In this document: positions 54,780 through 64,000 of the stretch, piece after piece
Numbering within the stretch: position 1 is the first letter of the stretch
Layout: each line of letters starts with the position of its first letter
Source of the DNA: Puniceicoccales bacterium Verruco_01
GTDB taxonomy: Bacteria; Verrucomicrobiota; Verrucomicrobiia; Opitutales; Oceanipulchritudinaceae
DNA: 64,000 bases
NCBI GenBank assembly: GCA_001604565.1
Contig: LVBV01000018.1
Span: 102,458 to 166,457, forward strand
Direction of reading: 5' to 3'
Notes under the pieces: model-generated
Database searches by the model: none
The model's input: the letters and a program-made list of their open reading frames with translations, nothing else
Told to the model about the DNA's origin: nothing
Made by a program: the position numbers and the translations under genes

Positions 54780-55186
54780 CTAACATTGCAGGTGGTCCGA
54801 CTGCTGCATCCCGGTCAGTATTTCATCGGCTTTGGTTGTCATGAGACCCCGTCCTTCCGCTCGCGTCCTCTGGCGTCATGACGATTGAGGCAACACAGCC
54901 GGGCCGATCCGCGCGCGGATTTGCTTGCCTTGACGGGCCTTCCGGGATTTAAGTGATCCCTTCACGTCGAGAACGGGAAGGCTGCTGCCCGACCGTTCCG
55001 CCGCCGGGCTCCCGCGAGGGGGCTTTAGACGGCATCCTCGGCCCGGGCCGCATCCAAAATCACAAGTGATTGCGGTCCGAACTCTTGCGCAAGGGCGCGG
55101 GAGGGCTGGGATGCACCGGGAAAGGGGTTTGCGCACGAAGCGGAAACCCTCCGCCGGACGGGGGTGAGGAAAAAAATACAGACAAC

Positions 55187-55450
55187 ATGAGTTCTCCAGA
55201 CAAGTCCGGCATCATTGCCCAGTTCCGCCAGAGCGAAAACGACACCGGTTCCAGCGAGGTCCAGATCGCGCTTCTTTCCGCGCGCATCAAGCACCTCACC
55301 GAACACCTCCGCACCCATGCGAAGGATTTTCACTCCCGCCGCGGCCTGATCGCCATGACGAGCCGTCGCCGCAAGCTCCTCGACTACCTCAAGCGCAACC
55401 AGCTTGAGAAATACAACGAGATCGTGAAGAGCCTGGGCCTGCGCCACTAA
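55187..55450 (+). CDS. rpsO: 30S ribosomal protein S15
   Basis: [50 protein letters not shown]. Confidence 0.97.
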   Translation: MSSPDKSGIIAQFRQSENDTGSSEVQIALLSARIKHLTEHLRTHAKDFHSRRGLIAMTSRRRKLLDYLKRNQLEKYNEIVKSLGLRH

Positions 55451-55647
55451 TTTTCGTGGACAAGTCCGCTCGTAGATTCTTTTGAACCCCCGGCGCATGG
55501 AGCGGAACCCATTTCGCTCCATGCGCCTGTTCTCATTCAGGCCCGTGGATTTTCCGGAAGGGGTGGCAGGCAACAGTCCCCTCGTCCCCGGGCCCAACGA
55601 CGAAACAAACAGGACGCCGCAATCCGGCGGCGCCAAATGAAAGACAC

Positions 55648-58293
55648 ATGCTGCAGCATAAGTATTCTGTCACGGTCGAAGACCTTGGCATCACGATAGG
55701 CACGGGCACGATTGGCAAGCAGGCCAACGGCGCCGTAATGATCTCCCTTGGCGAAACCACCGTTTTCGTGGCCGCCGTCGCCGCCGCGTCCGTCAAGGAC
55801 GGGCAGGACTTCTTCCCCCTCACCGTCGATTACCGCGAGCGTTTTGCCGCCGCGGGCCGCTTCCCCGGCGGCTTCTTCAAGCGCGAAGGCCGCCCGACCG
55901 AGAAGGAAATCCTCACCTCGCGTCTTTGCGACCGTCCTCTGCGTCCGCTTTTCCCGAAGGGCTTCATGAACGAGGTTCAGGTGCAGGGCCTGCTCCTTTC
56001 AGCCGACGGCGTGAACGATCCGGACATGCTGATGGTGAACGGCGCCAGCGCGGCGCTCCTCTGCTCCGACATCCCGTGGAACGGCCCGATCGGCGGCCTG
56101 CGCGTGGGCCTCATCGACGGCCAGTTCATCGCGAACCCGACGCACGAGCAGATGTTCGACTCCGACCTCGACCTCGTCTACGTGGGCAACGAGAAGGAGA
56201 TGATGATGATCGAGGGCAGCGCCGAGCAGCTTCCTGAAGTGGAGTTCATCCGCGCCCTCGAATTCGCGCAACGTCAGGTCGTCAAGATCATCGACGCGCA
56301 GAAGAAGCTGGCCGAGATGTACCACAAGGAGAAGGCCACCTTCAAGCTCTTCGTCTGCACCGACGAAAACCTTTCCTTCATCCGCAACCTCGTTGGCAAG
56401 CGCCTCTTGGACGCCGTGTTCCAGGAGAGCAAGGTCGCCCGCAACAAGGCCGTCGAGGCCCTGAAGGACGAGGCCGCCGAAGCCCTCAAGGCCAAGGTGG
56501 GCGAGGAAGCCTTCGACAAGAATCAGGTCATGCTGGCCTTCGAGGTTCTTCAAGAGGAAGTGTACCGCGACGCGATCCTCGACGAGGGCAAGCGCGCGGA
56601 TGGCCGCAAGATCGACGAGCTTCGTCCGATCACCGGTCAGGTGGGCGTTCTGCCCCGCGTGCATGGCTCGGCCATGTTCCAGCGCGGTGAAACGCAGAAC
56701 ATTGCCATCGCCACCCTCGGCACGACGAGCGACGTGCAGGAGATGGACGGCATCACCGGCGGACCGCGCGAGAAGAGCTTCATTCTCCACTACAATTTCC
56801 CGAACTACTCCGTGGGCGAGACAGGCCGCATTTCCGGTCCGGGCCGCCGCGAGATCGGTCACGGCGCTCTTGCCGAGCGTTCGCTCCTGCCGGTTCTGCC
56901 GAGCGAGGACGATTTCCCCTACTCGATCCGCGTCGTTTCGGAGATCATGGAATCCAACGGCTCGACCTCCATGGCGAGCGTCTGCGGCGGCTGCCTTGCC
57001 CTCATGGATGCGGGCGTGCCGATCTCGGACATGGTTTCCGGCATCTCCTGCGGTCTTGTGACCCGCCGCGATGACAAGGGCGAGATCGTCAAATACGTGG
57101 TGCTGACCGACATCATCGGCAGCGAGGACCACTTTGGCGACATGGACTTCAAGATCTGCGGCACGCGTAACGGCATCACCGGCTTCCAGCTGGACCTCAA
57201 GATCGAGGGCCTGCCGCACGACATCGCCATCGAGGCCATCCGTCGCAACACCGAGACGCGCATGAAGATCCTCGACATCATGGCCGGCATCCTGCCGGAG
57301 CCGCGCAAGGAGCTTTCCGCCCACGCGCCGCGCATCCAGCAGATCCAGATCGAGCCGGACAAGATCGGCCTTCTCATCGGTCCCGGTGGCAAGACCATCC
57401 GCCGCATCACCGAGGTTTCCGGCGCCCAGATCGACATCAACGAGGATAACTCGGGCCGCGTGAACATCTACGCCACGACCAAGGAGTCGATGGACCGCGC
57501 ACTGGAAGAGATCGGCCTCTTGACCGCAGAGATCGAGATCGGCAAGACGTATCACGGCACCGTCCGCGGCGTGAAGGAATTCGGCTGCTTTGTCGAATGC
57601 CTGCCCGGCAAGGAAGGCCTCGTGCACGTCTCGGAGCTGGCCGACTTCCGCGTCAACCGCGTGGAGGATGTCTGCGCGATGGGCGACGAGATGTGGGTCA
57701 AGTGCGTCGGCATCGACGAAAAGGGCCGCGTGCGTCTTTCCCGCAAGGAAGCCATGGCCGAGCGCGATGGCGAAAAGGACGGACTTTCCGAGAAGCTGGA
57801 GGCCGAGAAGGCCCGCAGCGCCGCCCGTGGCGACCGCGGCGAACGTCGCGACGACCGTGGCGAGCGCCGCGGGGATCGCGGTGAACGTCGTGGCGGTTAC
57901 GATCGCGGCGAACGCCGTGGCGACCGTGGCGAACGCCGTGGTGGCGACCGCTACCGCGACGACCGCGGCCCGCGCGACGACCGTCGTGACGACCGCCCGC
58001 GCGACGACGACCGCCCGGCCCGTGATGACCGCGACGAGCGTCCGGCACGCGACGATCGTGACGAACGTCCGGCCCGCGACGAGCGTGACGAACGCCCCGC
58101 GCGTCGTGATGACGACCGTGACGAACGTCCGGCCCGCGAGGAAGAGGCTCCCCGCGAAGAGCGTTCCGACGCTCCCCGCGCCGAGGGCGATTCCTCCGAG
58201 CCCCGCAGCGAGGGTGGCGAGCGCCGTCCCCGCCGCGACGGCGACGGACAGCGTCACCACCGCCGCAGCAGCCGCCGCGACGACCGCGACTAG
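55648..58293 (+). CDS. pnp: Polynucleotide phosphorylase with KH, S1 and a long R/D/E/G-rich C-terminal tail
   Basis: [48 protein letters not shown]1 domain; tail from about residue 720. Confidence 0.96.
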   Translation: MLQHKYSVTVEDLGITIGTGTIGKQANGAVMISLGETTVFVAAVAAASVKDGQDFFPLTVDYRERFAAAGRFPGGFFKREGRPTEKEILTSRLCDRPLRPLFPKGFMNEVQVQGLLLSADGVNDPDMLMVNGASAALLCSDIPWNGPIGGLRVGLIDGQFIANPTHEQMFDSDLDLVYVGNEKEMMMIEGSAEQLPEVEFIRALEFAQRQVVKIIDAQKKLAEMYHKEKATFKLFVCTDENLSFIRNLVGKRLLDAVFQESKVARNKAVEALKDEAAEALKAKVGEEAFDKNQVMLAFEVLQEEVYRDAILDEGKRADGRKIDELRPITGQVGVLPRVHGSAMFQRGETQNIAIATLGTTSDVQEMDGITGGPREKSFILHYNFPNYSVGETGRISGPGRREIGHGALAERSLLPVLPSEDDFPYSIRVVSEIMESNGSTSMASVCGGCLALMDAGVPISDMVSGISCGLVTRRDDKGEIVKYVVLTDIIGSEDHFGDMDFKICGTRNGITGFQLDLKIEGLPHDIAIEAIRRNTETRMKILDIMAGILPEPRKELSAHAPRIQQIQIEPDKIGLLIGPGGKTIRRITEVSGAQIDINEDNSGRVNIYATTKESMDRALEEIGLLTAEIEIGKTYHGTVRGVKEFGCFVECLPGKEGLVHVSELADFRVNRVEDVCAMGDEMWVKCVGIDEKGRVRLSRKEAMAERDGEKDGLSEKLEAEKARSAARGDRGERRDDRGERRGDRGERRGGYDRGERRGDRGERRGGDRYRDDRGPRDDRRDDRPRDDDRPARDDRDERPARDDRDERPARDERDERPARRDDDRDERPAREEEAPREERSDAPRAEGDSSEPRSEGGERRPRRDGDGQRHHRRSSRRDDRD
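58024..58137 (+). repeat. 27-bp coding repeats (DDRDERPAR) in the pnp tail
   Basis: Units at 58024, 58051, 58078, 58111. Confidence 0.8.
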
Positions 58294-58355
58294 GGCCGAA
58301 AGGCCCTAGGACCCGCCGATGCGCCTGCAGGCGCATCGGGAAGGGCTTCGCCCTT
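58290..58355 (+). other. Three consecutive hairpins after pnp, the first spanning its TAG stop
   Basis: CTAGGGCC-GAAA-GGCCCTAG; GATGCGCCTG/CAGGCGCATC; AAGGGC-TTC-GCCCTT. Confidence 0.75.
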
Positions 58356-58367
58356 ACGCTGGCTAAA

Positions 58368-58507
58368 GCGCGCTATCCTGAAGAGGAGGCGGCAGGTTAT
58401 TTCAAGAGGCTCTCCGGAATCATCCGGAGGGCCTCTTTTTTGTCGGGGAAAAGCATCGGGTGCCGGACCGGCAACCTTTTCTTCCCTCGCGCGCTATTCT
58501 GAAGAGG
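58368..58507 (+). repeat. Two 19-bp direct repeats GCGCGCTAT(C/T)CTGAAGAGG 121 bp apart
   Basis: 58368-58386 and 58489-58507, 18/19 identical. Confidence 0.85.
58405..58441 (+). terminator. Intrinsic terminator 1
   Basis: AGAGGCTCTCCGGA-ATCA-TCCGGAGGGCCTCT then T-run. Confidence 0.8.
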
Positions 58508-58573
58508 GGGGGGCTGGAACTCTTCGGGCGATGCGGAAGCATCGCGGGTGAAGGGGTTATCCCCCTTCCTTCG

Positions 58574-58607
58574 AGAACCCTCCGGATCCTTCCGGGGGGT
58601 TCTTTTT
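58574..58607 (+). terminator. Intrinsic terminator 2
   Basis: AGAACCCTCCGGA-TCCT-TCCGGGGGGTTCT then TTTT. Confidence 0.75.
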
Positions 58608-58690
58608 GTACTATTTCGGGAATAAACCGGCGGGAGTTCCGGATCAGATGCGCCTTGACCGTTCCCGCGCTTTGGCTCCAGATTCGGGCC

Positions 58691-59215
58691 ATGACCGAGG
58701 TTCCGCCACCCATCGCCCTTCCCGGCAGCGTCAACTTGATCGCTGCGTGCGACGAGAACCGACTCATCGGCAACAAGGGCCGCCTGCCGTGGCGTATTCG
58801 CGAGGACTGGCTCTGGTTCCTCGCCAACACGACGGGCGGGGCCTGCGTCATCGGGCGCCTTTCCTTCGAGGCGATGCTCCGGGGCTCCAGCGTGAACGAG
58901 AAGCGCCGCTTTTTCGTCGTTTCCAAGAATTCGGGGCTGTCCGGTTCCTTTTCGGAAGTCTTCCCGGATTATCCGGCGGCTCTGGCGGCGGCAAAGGCGT
59001 CCGGCAGGCCCGTCTGGATCTGCGGAGGCGAGCGTATCTACGCGGAAAGCCTGGCCTCCTGCGACCGCCTGTACCTCACGCGCGTCCACGCTAGGTTCGA
59101 GGGCGACGCCTGGCTGCCGGACTGGTCGGCGCAGTTCCCGGGGAAGCCCCTCTGGAAGCGCGACGGCGCGGACGGCAGGTGCAGCTACTCCTTCGAGGTG
59201 TACGAGCGGCGCTAG
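58691..59215 (+). CDS. folA: Dihydrofolate reductase
   Basis: NLIAACDENRLIGNKGRLPWRIREDWLWF; VWICGGERIYAESL. Confidence 0.9.
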   Translation: MTEVPPPIALPGSVNLIAACDENRLIGNKGRLPWRIREDWLWFLANTTGGACVIGRLSFEAMLRGSSVNEKRRFFVVSKNSGLSGSFSEVFPDYPAALAAAKASGRPVWICGGERIYAESLASCDRLYLTRVHARFEGDAWLPDWSAQFPGKPLWKRDGADGRCSYSFEVYERR

Positions 59216-59258
59216 AGAAGACCAGTCTGGGCGGCTCCCACGTCGCGCGCGCGTGGGC

Positions 59259-60107
59259 TCATCTGACGAGCGTCGGCTTATAGAGCGGGTAGGAAGTTCC
59301 CGGGCGCGCTTTGAACGTTTCCAGCCACTTTTGACAGGCTTCCATGTCCTTGGCTCGGAAGCCGGTGGCGTACATCGCGTAAATCAGTTCGATGTCGGCA
59401 ATCAGGTGCTTTGCCCCGATGGTGGTTTTCCTCTCGCGTCCCACGCGGCGCAGGACGATGTCGAAGGGCAGGGGTTTGGGACCGGCGGGATCGGCGTCGA
59501 TCGCCTCGGGCGTGCGGAAGTCCGGCTGCAGGTAGCCGAGGTGAGCGCCGAGGGCCCAATACCCCGCGCGCTCGAAGGAGGTGCGGCGGATCTTGTTTGC
59601 GGGAATGATTAGGTCGATCGGTTCCATTTCGGCAAAGAGGGTGACGGGGGCCTCCGGTCTGCCAAGCAGCGTGGCGGCGCGGCGCGCCGTGACAACCGGC
59701 ACGGTGCGCAGAATCGCCGCAAGGCCCTTGCGGCGCCACTTGGGCGTCACAAAAGCGTGCGAGAGGTGGACGACAACTTCCTCGTAATCCGCTCGCAGGA
59801 TCGCCGTGTGGTCGCAGAGCGCCACGATCTCGCTGCCCACCATGAGGAGCATCAGATTGTAGAGCATCCCGCAGCCGTTCTGCGGCACAACGGGGTTCCA
59901 CAAGAGGCGCTGTGCGAGAACAGAGCGCGTCTCCATCTCGCCCTTCGCGCCAAACTCGCCTTCAAGTAGAAGAAACGCAGCCTCGAAGAGCGGATCGCAG
60001 GGGGACTCCACCACATGCAGCTTGAGCCCCTTGGGAAGGGCGGGATGCGGCGAAGAATCCCCGGGGGCGAGGTCTTCCGGCGCGATGAATCGGGGCCAGT
60101 GTGACAT
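59259..60107 (-). CDS. GNAT-like hypothetical protein
   Basis: VVVHLSHAFVTPKWRRKGLAAILRTVP resembles an acetyl-CoA-binding segment; weak. Confidence 0.5.
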   Translation of the reverse strand: MSHWPRFIAPEDLAPGDSSPHPALPKGLKLHVVESPCDPLFEAAFLLLEGEFGAKGEMETRSVLAQRLLWNPVVPQNGCGMLYNLMLLMVGSEIVALCDHTAILRADYEEVVVHLSHAFVTPKWRRKGLAAILRTVPVVTARRAATLLGRPEAPVTLFAEMEPIDLIIPANKIRRTSFERAGYWALGAHLGYLQPDFRTPEAIDADPAGPKPLPFDIVLRRVGRERKTTIGAKHLIADIELIYAMYATGFRAKDMEACQKWLETFKARPGTSYPLYKPTLVR

Positions 60108-60241
60108 GGGTTTCACTTTACGCGCCTTGCACAGGCAAGGGCAAGCCGTGCACCCTGCGGCAGTTCCGGGATGACGTGTTCCGGTCGCTAGCCGAAGCCC
60201 GCCTGAACCGTGCAAGTCCCTTCTTTGCGAGTGCCGGGGCG

Positions 60242-60301
60242 TAATGATTGATTAATGATTCAGTTTGATTTTCGGCGTATGTCGTAATACATTGTGACAT
60301 A
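60242..60301 (+). promoter_or_regulatory. Candidate autoregulatory operator of the RES-Xre module
   Basis: TAATGATT direct repeats 11 bp apart (60242, 60253); TATGTC-N12-GACATA (60278-60301) touching the start codon. Confidence 0.5.
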
Positions 60302-60810
60302 TGGCAAAGAGAACCACCGTTGTGACACGGGCTGGCATCACGGGAAAATATGTTTGCCTGCCCCTGCAGGGAGACAAGGTTTCTCCACAGGTGAAAAAGA
60401 CCATGCCGCTCTCTTGGATCCACGCGGACATTCCTCCGATCGCCCAGGTGGAGATAATCCGCAAGGGATTGGACGCCAGTGTAATCGGAACACTCTCCGA
60501 GGCAGTGGGTCTGCCTGCCTACAAGTTTGCCCAGACGCTCAACATCAGTCCTCGAACGCTGGTTCGACGGAAGAATGGGAGCAAACCTCTCGACCCTTCC
60601 CAGAGTGAGAAGATGCTCCGCGTTCGCCGGGTTCTTCAGGAGGCGATCAATGTGGTCGGTCGGCGCGATCAGCAGAAGGCGGTGGCATGGCTGAACCGTG
60701 AGGAGGTTGCTCTCGGCGGGGTGACGCCTCTCTCGCTCCTAGATACTTCCGCAGGCGAACAAGCCGTGATGAATGTCCTCGGCGCAATCCGCGAGGGGAT
60801 CATCCTGTGA
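60301..60810 (+). CDS. Xre/MbcA/ParS-type antitoxin
   Basis: LPAYKFAQTLNISPRTLVRRKNGSKPLDPSQSEKMLRV; C-term LSLLDTSAGEQAVMNVLGAIREGIIL. Confidence 0.88.
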   Translation: MAKRTTVVTRAGITGKYVCLPLQGDKVSPQVKKTMPLSWIHADIPPIAQVEIIRKGLDASVIGTLSEAVGLPAYKFAQTLNISPRTLVRRKNGSKPLDPSQSEKMLRVRRVLQEAINVVGRRDQQKAVAWLNREEVALGGVTPLSLLDTSAGEQAVMNVLGAIREGIIL

Positions 60811-61274
60811 GGGTGTATCGGGTTGTTCTGCGGGAATATGGTGCGCCGGATCAGGCTTTCGGCGGGAAAGGCGCTGTTCGTTATCCGGGGCGTTGGCATC
60901 ACGCGGGGCGCCGTGTGACGTACACGGCGGAAAGTATCGCCCTCGGTGTTTTGGAAAAACTCGTGCATGTGGGCGACGCTGCCCTTCTGGAAGAATATGC
61001 ATGGCTTTCCGCAGACATTCCCGACGAGCGGATTGAGACACCGGCTTCCTATCCCGAAGGTTGGGATGCTGCCGTCGCCACGAATGTCTCGATGGATTTC
61101 GGAACCGGGTGGCTCGATTCTCAGCGATCTCTCGCTCTCGTCGTGCCCTCCGTGATCGTTCCGGAGCGCAATGTGCTGATCAATCCGATGCACCAAGACT
61201 TTCCCGCGATAAAAATCGAGGGACCGTTTCCGATTCAATGGGATGGCCGGTTCGGCAGACTTTTCGAGCGTTAG
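60807..61274 (+). CDS. RES-domain toxin
   Basis: VYRVVLREYGAPDQAFGGKGAVRYPGRWHHAGRRVTYTAESIALGVLEKLVH; overlaps antitoxin stop. Confidence 0.9.
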   Translation: MRVYRVVLREYGAPDQAFGGKGAVRYPGRWHHAGRRVTYTAESIALGVLEKLVHVGDAALLEEYAWLSADIPDERIETPASYPEGWDAAVATNVSMDFGTGWLDSQRSLALVVPSVIVPERNVLINPMHQDFPAIKIEGPFPIQWDGRFGRLFER

Positions 61275-62788
61275 TAGCTCTTCGCCCAAATGACGCGCCG
61301 CTGGCTCGGCTTGCCGGAGAAGGGATCGATTCCCGCCTCTGATGGCATATTGAGCGGGATGCAGCGAATCGTGACCTTGAGGTCCTCGCTGATCTTGTCT
61401 GCGGTCTCCTTGGTGCCGTCCCAGTGGGTGAAGGCGAAGCCGCCGTGGATCTCGGGCTTCTCCGCGTTCTTCGGGGTGAAGAAGGCGTAGAACTCGTTCT
61501 TGCTGTCGATCTTCTTGATGTTCTCGTCGCGGAAGGCCTTGGCCTTTTCAAAGATCGCCTTCTGCATGTCGGAGAGCATCGCGCCGATCTTCGCGACGAA
61601 CTCGGCGCGCGGGAGCGATTCCTTCGCGAGGGTGTGGCGGCGGACGAAGAACACGCTGCCGGATTCCACGTCGCGCGGGCCGATCTCCACGCGGATCGGC
61701 AGGCCCTTCTTGACCCACTGCCACGCCTTCTCGCCGCCGCGGATATCACGGTTGTCGATCTGCACCTCCAGCTCGCGTCCGTCCCAGACGACGGCCTTGA
61801 GCTCGTTCTTGAGGCTTTCGCAGTAGTCGAGGACGGCCTGCTTGCTCTCCTCCTTCGGCGTGACGGGCAGGATCACGATGTGAACCGGCGCGAGGCGCGG
61901 GGGGATGACGAGGCCGTTGTCGTCGGCGTGGGTCATGATGAGGCCGCCCACAAGGCGCGTGGAAACGCCCCAGGAGGTGGTCCACGCATACTCCTGCGTG
62001 CCCTTGTCGGAAAGGAACTGGATGCCGCTCGCCTTGGCGAAGTTCTGGCCGAGGAAGTGGCTCGTGCCCGCCTGCAGGGCCTTTTTGTCCTGCATCATGG
62101 CCTCGATGCACATGGTGGAGACGGCTCCGGGGAAGCGCTCGCCCTCGGTCTTCTCGCCCTGAATGACGGGCATCGCCATGTAGTTTTCCGCAAAGTCCGC
62201 ATACACGGCCAGCATCTTGCGCGTTTCCTCCCATGCCTCTTCGGGAGTGGCGTGCGCGGTATGGCCCTCCTGCCAGAGGAATTCCGCGGTGCGCAGGAAC
62301 AGGCGGGTGCGCATCTCCCAACGGACGACGTTCGCCCACTGGTTGATGAGGAGAGGCAGGTCGCGATAGCTCTGCACCCACTTGGCGTACACCGCGCCGA
62401 TGATCGTCTCCGATGTCGGGCGGACGATGAGGGGCTCGTCGAGCTCGCTTGCGGGAACCAGCTTGCCCGTGCCGTCCGCCTGCAGGCGGCTGTGCGTGAC
62501 GACCGCGCACTCCTTGGCGAAGCCCTCGACGTGCGCCGCCTCCTTTTCCAGAAAACTCTTCGGGATGAAGAGCGGGAAGTAGGCGTTCACGTGGCCGGTG
62601 TCCTTGAACTTCTTGTCCAGCACGCGCTGGATGTTCTCCCAGATGGAGTAGCCCCAGGGCTTGATGACCATGCAGCCGCGCACGGGCGAGTTCTCCGCCA
62701 TGTCGGCGGCCTTCACCACCTGCTGGTACCACTCGGGATAATCTTCGGCGCGCGTCGGCGTGATTGCAGTGCGTTCGGGTTTGGCCAT
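61271..62788 (-). CDS. proS: Prolyl-tRNA synthetase
   Basis: GCMVIKPWGYSIWENIQRVLDKKFKDTGHVNAYFPLFIPKSF; VRPTSETIIGAVYAKWVQSYRDLPLLINQWANVVRWE. Confidence 0.96.
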   Translation of the reverse strand: MAKPERTAITPTRAEDYPEWYQQVVKAADMAENSPVRGCMVIKPWGYSIWENIQRVLDKKFKDTGHVNAYFPLFIPKSFLEKEAAHVEGFAKECAVVTHSRLQADGTGKLVPASELDEPLIVRPTSETIIGAVYAKWVQSYRDLPLLINQWANVVRWEMRTRLFLRTAEFLWQEGHTAHATPEEAWEETRKMLAVYADFAENYMAMPVIQGEKTEGERFPGAVSTMCIEAMMQDKKALQAGTSHFLGQNFAKASGIQFLSDKGTQEYAWTTSWGVSTRLVGGLIMTHADDNGLVIPPRLAPVHIVILPVTPKEESKQAVLDYCESLKNELKAVVWDGRELEVQIDNRDIRGGEKAWQWVKKGLPIRVEIGPRDVESGSVFFVRRHTLAKESLPRAEFVAKIGAMLSDMQKAIFEKAKAFRDENIKKIDSKNEFYAFFTPKNAEKPEIHGGFAFTHWDGTKETADKISEDLKVTIRCIPLNMPSEAGIDPFSGKPSQRRVIWAKSY

Positions 62789-63300
62789 ATCGGGAAACGA
62801 AGAATTTTGAACCGCTGATTGCGCGGATTGACGCAGATTGGAAGAGGTCAAAGCGCGCACCGCGAAGGTGACGGAAAGCGCGTCATTCTGCCACTTCCCG
62901 GAAAACGCTCAAGAAAAAGCGGCGGGGGCTTACGATGCGAGCATGGGATGGTTACGTGCGATGCTGCCCTTTCAGGGCATGGAAAAAGAAGAAGAGCTGA
63001 ATGGTTATGCCCGGGTTCCCAGGGTTCCGGCTTCGCCTCCACCCTTCTCTGTCCCATGACGCGACGTTGGCGCTTGTGAAACCGTACTGCGCTCTGAACT
63101 CCCACCGGCGCCTTCGAGAAAAGCTGCATGACGGCGACTCCGGCGGGTCAGGAACCCATCCTCGAAAGGGCTTCACGGCATCCCCGGCAGTTTTGAATGC
63201 GGGAAAACGCCCATTCGCGCATGCATGTGTCCGCGATTCGGATTGCTGGGGCTTGAGGGTCTCTTCGCGTGGAAACACTGCTGCTTCTCGGCAGAAGGTT

Positions 63301-63350
63301 TGAAAAAGCCTGAAATACCCTGAAAAACCTTGAAATAGACTGAAAATCAA
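63301..63350 (+). repeat. Five 10-bp-phased TGAAA units
   Basis: TGAAAAAGCC TGAAATACCC TGAAAAACCT TGAAATAGAC TGAAAATCAA. Confidence 0.85.
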
Positions 63351-63600
63351 GGGGTTGCGAAGGCCTCTTCAACGTGGTTGCAGGTTTGAGAATTTTGCCC
63401 CTTTTCTTTGCGGAATTGCACAGGTTTGAAAGAGATTTTCGACCCACTGCCGTCTCGTCCCGCCGCCCTCTTCGAACAGGATGCGGATGATTCGCCCGGT
63501 CGTGTGTCGGTCATTTTTCATTCGGGTCGTCTTTCCTTTTCAGTCGGTTTGTGCCCGAATTTCTCTCTTTCACTTTGGTCGTCTTGCGGGGGTCCAATTA

Positions 63601-63987
63601 CTATGGCTGGCACTGGGGCTCATTTATAGCATATCTCATTTTGCATATCGATGCTAGCGAAACGCCGGAAATTATCAAGACAACAATACCAAAGATAATA
63701 ATAATGTAATCACTACTGTTCGACCCTACAACCAACACTGATTGACTAGGGATTCCCGGATTTACGTATATCGTAATAATATCACCATGTTTTTGTCTAA
63801 TATAATCATAATTAGCATCACTAAATCCATAGCGAACACGTTTGCTATAGTGCAGATGACCTTTAAACATATACAAGTATTCAATATCAGCAGCCGTTAC
63901 GCTTCCAGAATCTCCGTTAATTTCGTTAGTAGAACTATAGGTCACCTCTAACAACTTGACGTGCAACCGCTTGTGCAATATATACAA
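63601..63987 (-). CDS. Small predicted membrane protein, DUF3592-like
   Basis: 128 aa; YGFSDANYDYIRQKHGDIITIYVNPGIPSQSVLV then a hydrophobic segment; AT-rich context. Confidence 0.5.
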   Translation of the reverse strand: MYILHKRLHVKLLEVTYSSTNEINGDSGSVTAADIEYLYMFKGHLHYSKRVRYGFSDANYDYIRQKHGDIITIYVNPGIPSQSVLVVGSNSSDYIIIIFGIVVLIISGVSLASICKMRYAINEPQCQP

Positions 63988-64000
63988 TCATGCGCTACAA

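Noticed and set aside
55999-58260. 753-aa ORF antisense to pnp
   Set aside because: High-GC antisense shadow of a confidently identified gene; composition is low-complexity A/V/D without domain signatures.

Overview
GC-rich bacterial chromosome segment; the gene content and two RCC1-repeat secreted proteins with a W/Y-rich tail suggest Verrucomicrobiota, but this is a low-confidence guess. Left part (1-35.3 kb) is mostly ordinary: a nuo (complex I) operon M(partial)-L-K-J-I-[K+ channel]-H-G, an NAD-dependent epimerase, two tandem RCC1-repeat proteins, recC-recB-recD, a SulP transporter, purH, a CCA-adding enzyme, an MBL hydrolase, DUF418, an AraC-regulated L-fucose-like cluster (AKR, Zn-ADH, FucU/RbsD, FucP) and an acyltransferase. 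The centre (35.8-53.2 kb) is a complete type I-G (formerly I-U) CRISPR-Cas locus: a 96-repeat/95-spacer array followed by cas2, cas4-cas1, csb2, csb1, csx17 and cas3. A decayed IS5-like element sits beyond cas3. Right part: rpsO, pnp with a long Arg/Asp low-complexity tail, folA, a GNAT-like protein, a RES-Xre toxin-antitoxin pair, proS, and an AT-rich end with a small membrane protein. Main observations: (i) the array has three clean repeat-variant cohorts; (ii) its leader-distal end is fused inside a repeat to a truncated transposase gene; (iii) two adjacent spacers are the same protospacer with a seed-position change; (iv) the CRISPR leader and the region upstream of cas3 share collinear motifs including an exact 14-mer; (v) the Cas4 domain has no ATG/GTG/TTG start; (vi) a structured tandem-repeat region with two terminators lies between pnp and folA; (vii) five exactly 10-bp-phased TGAAA units lie near the right end.
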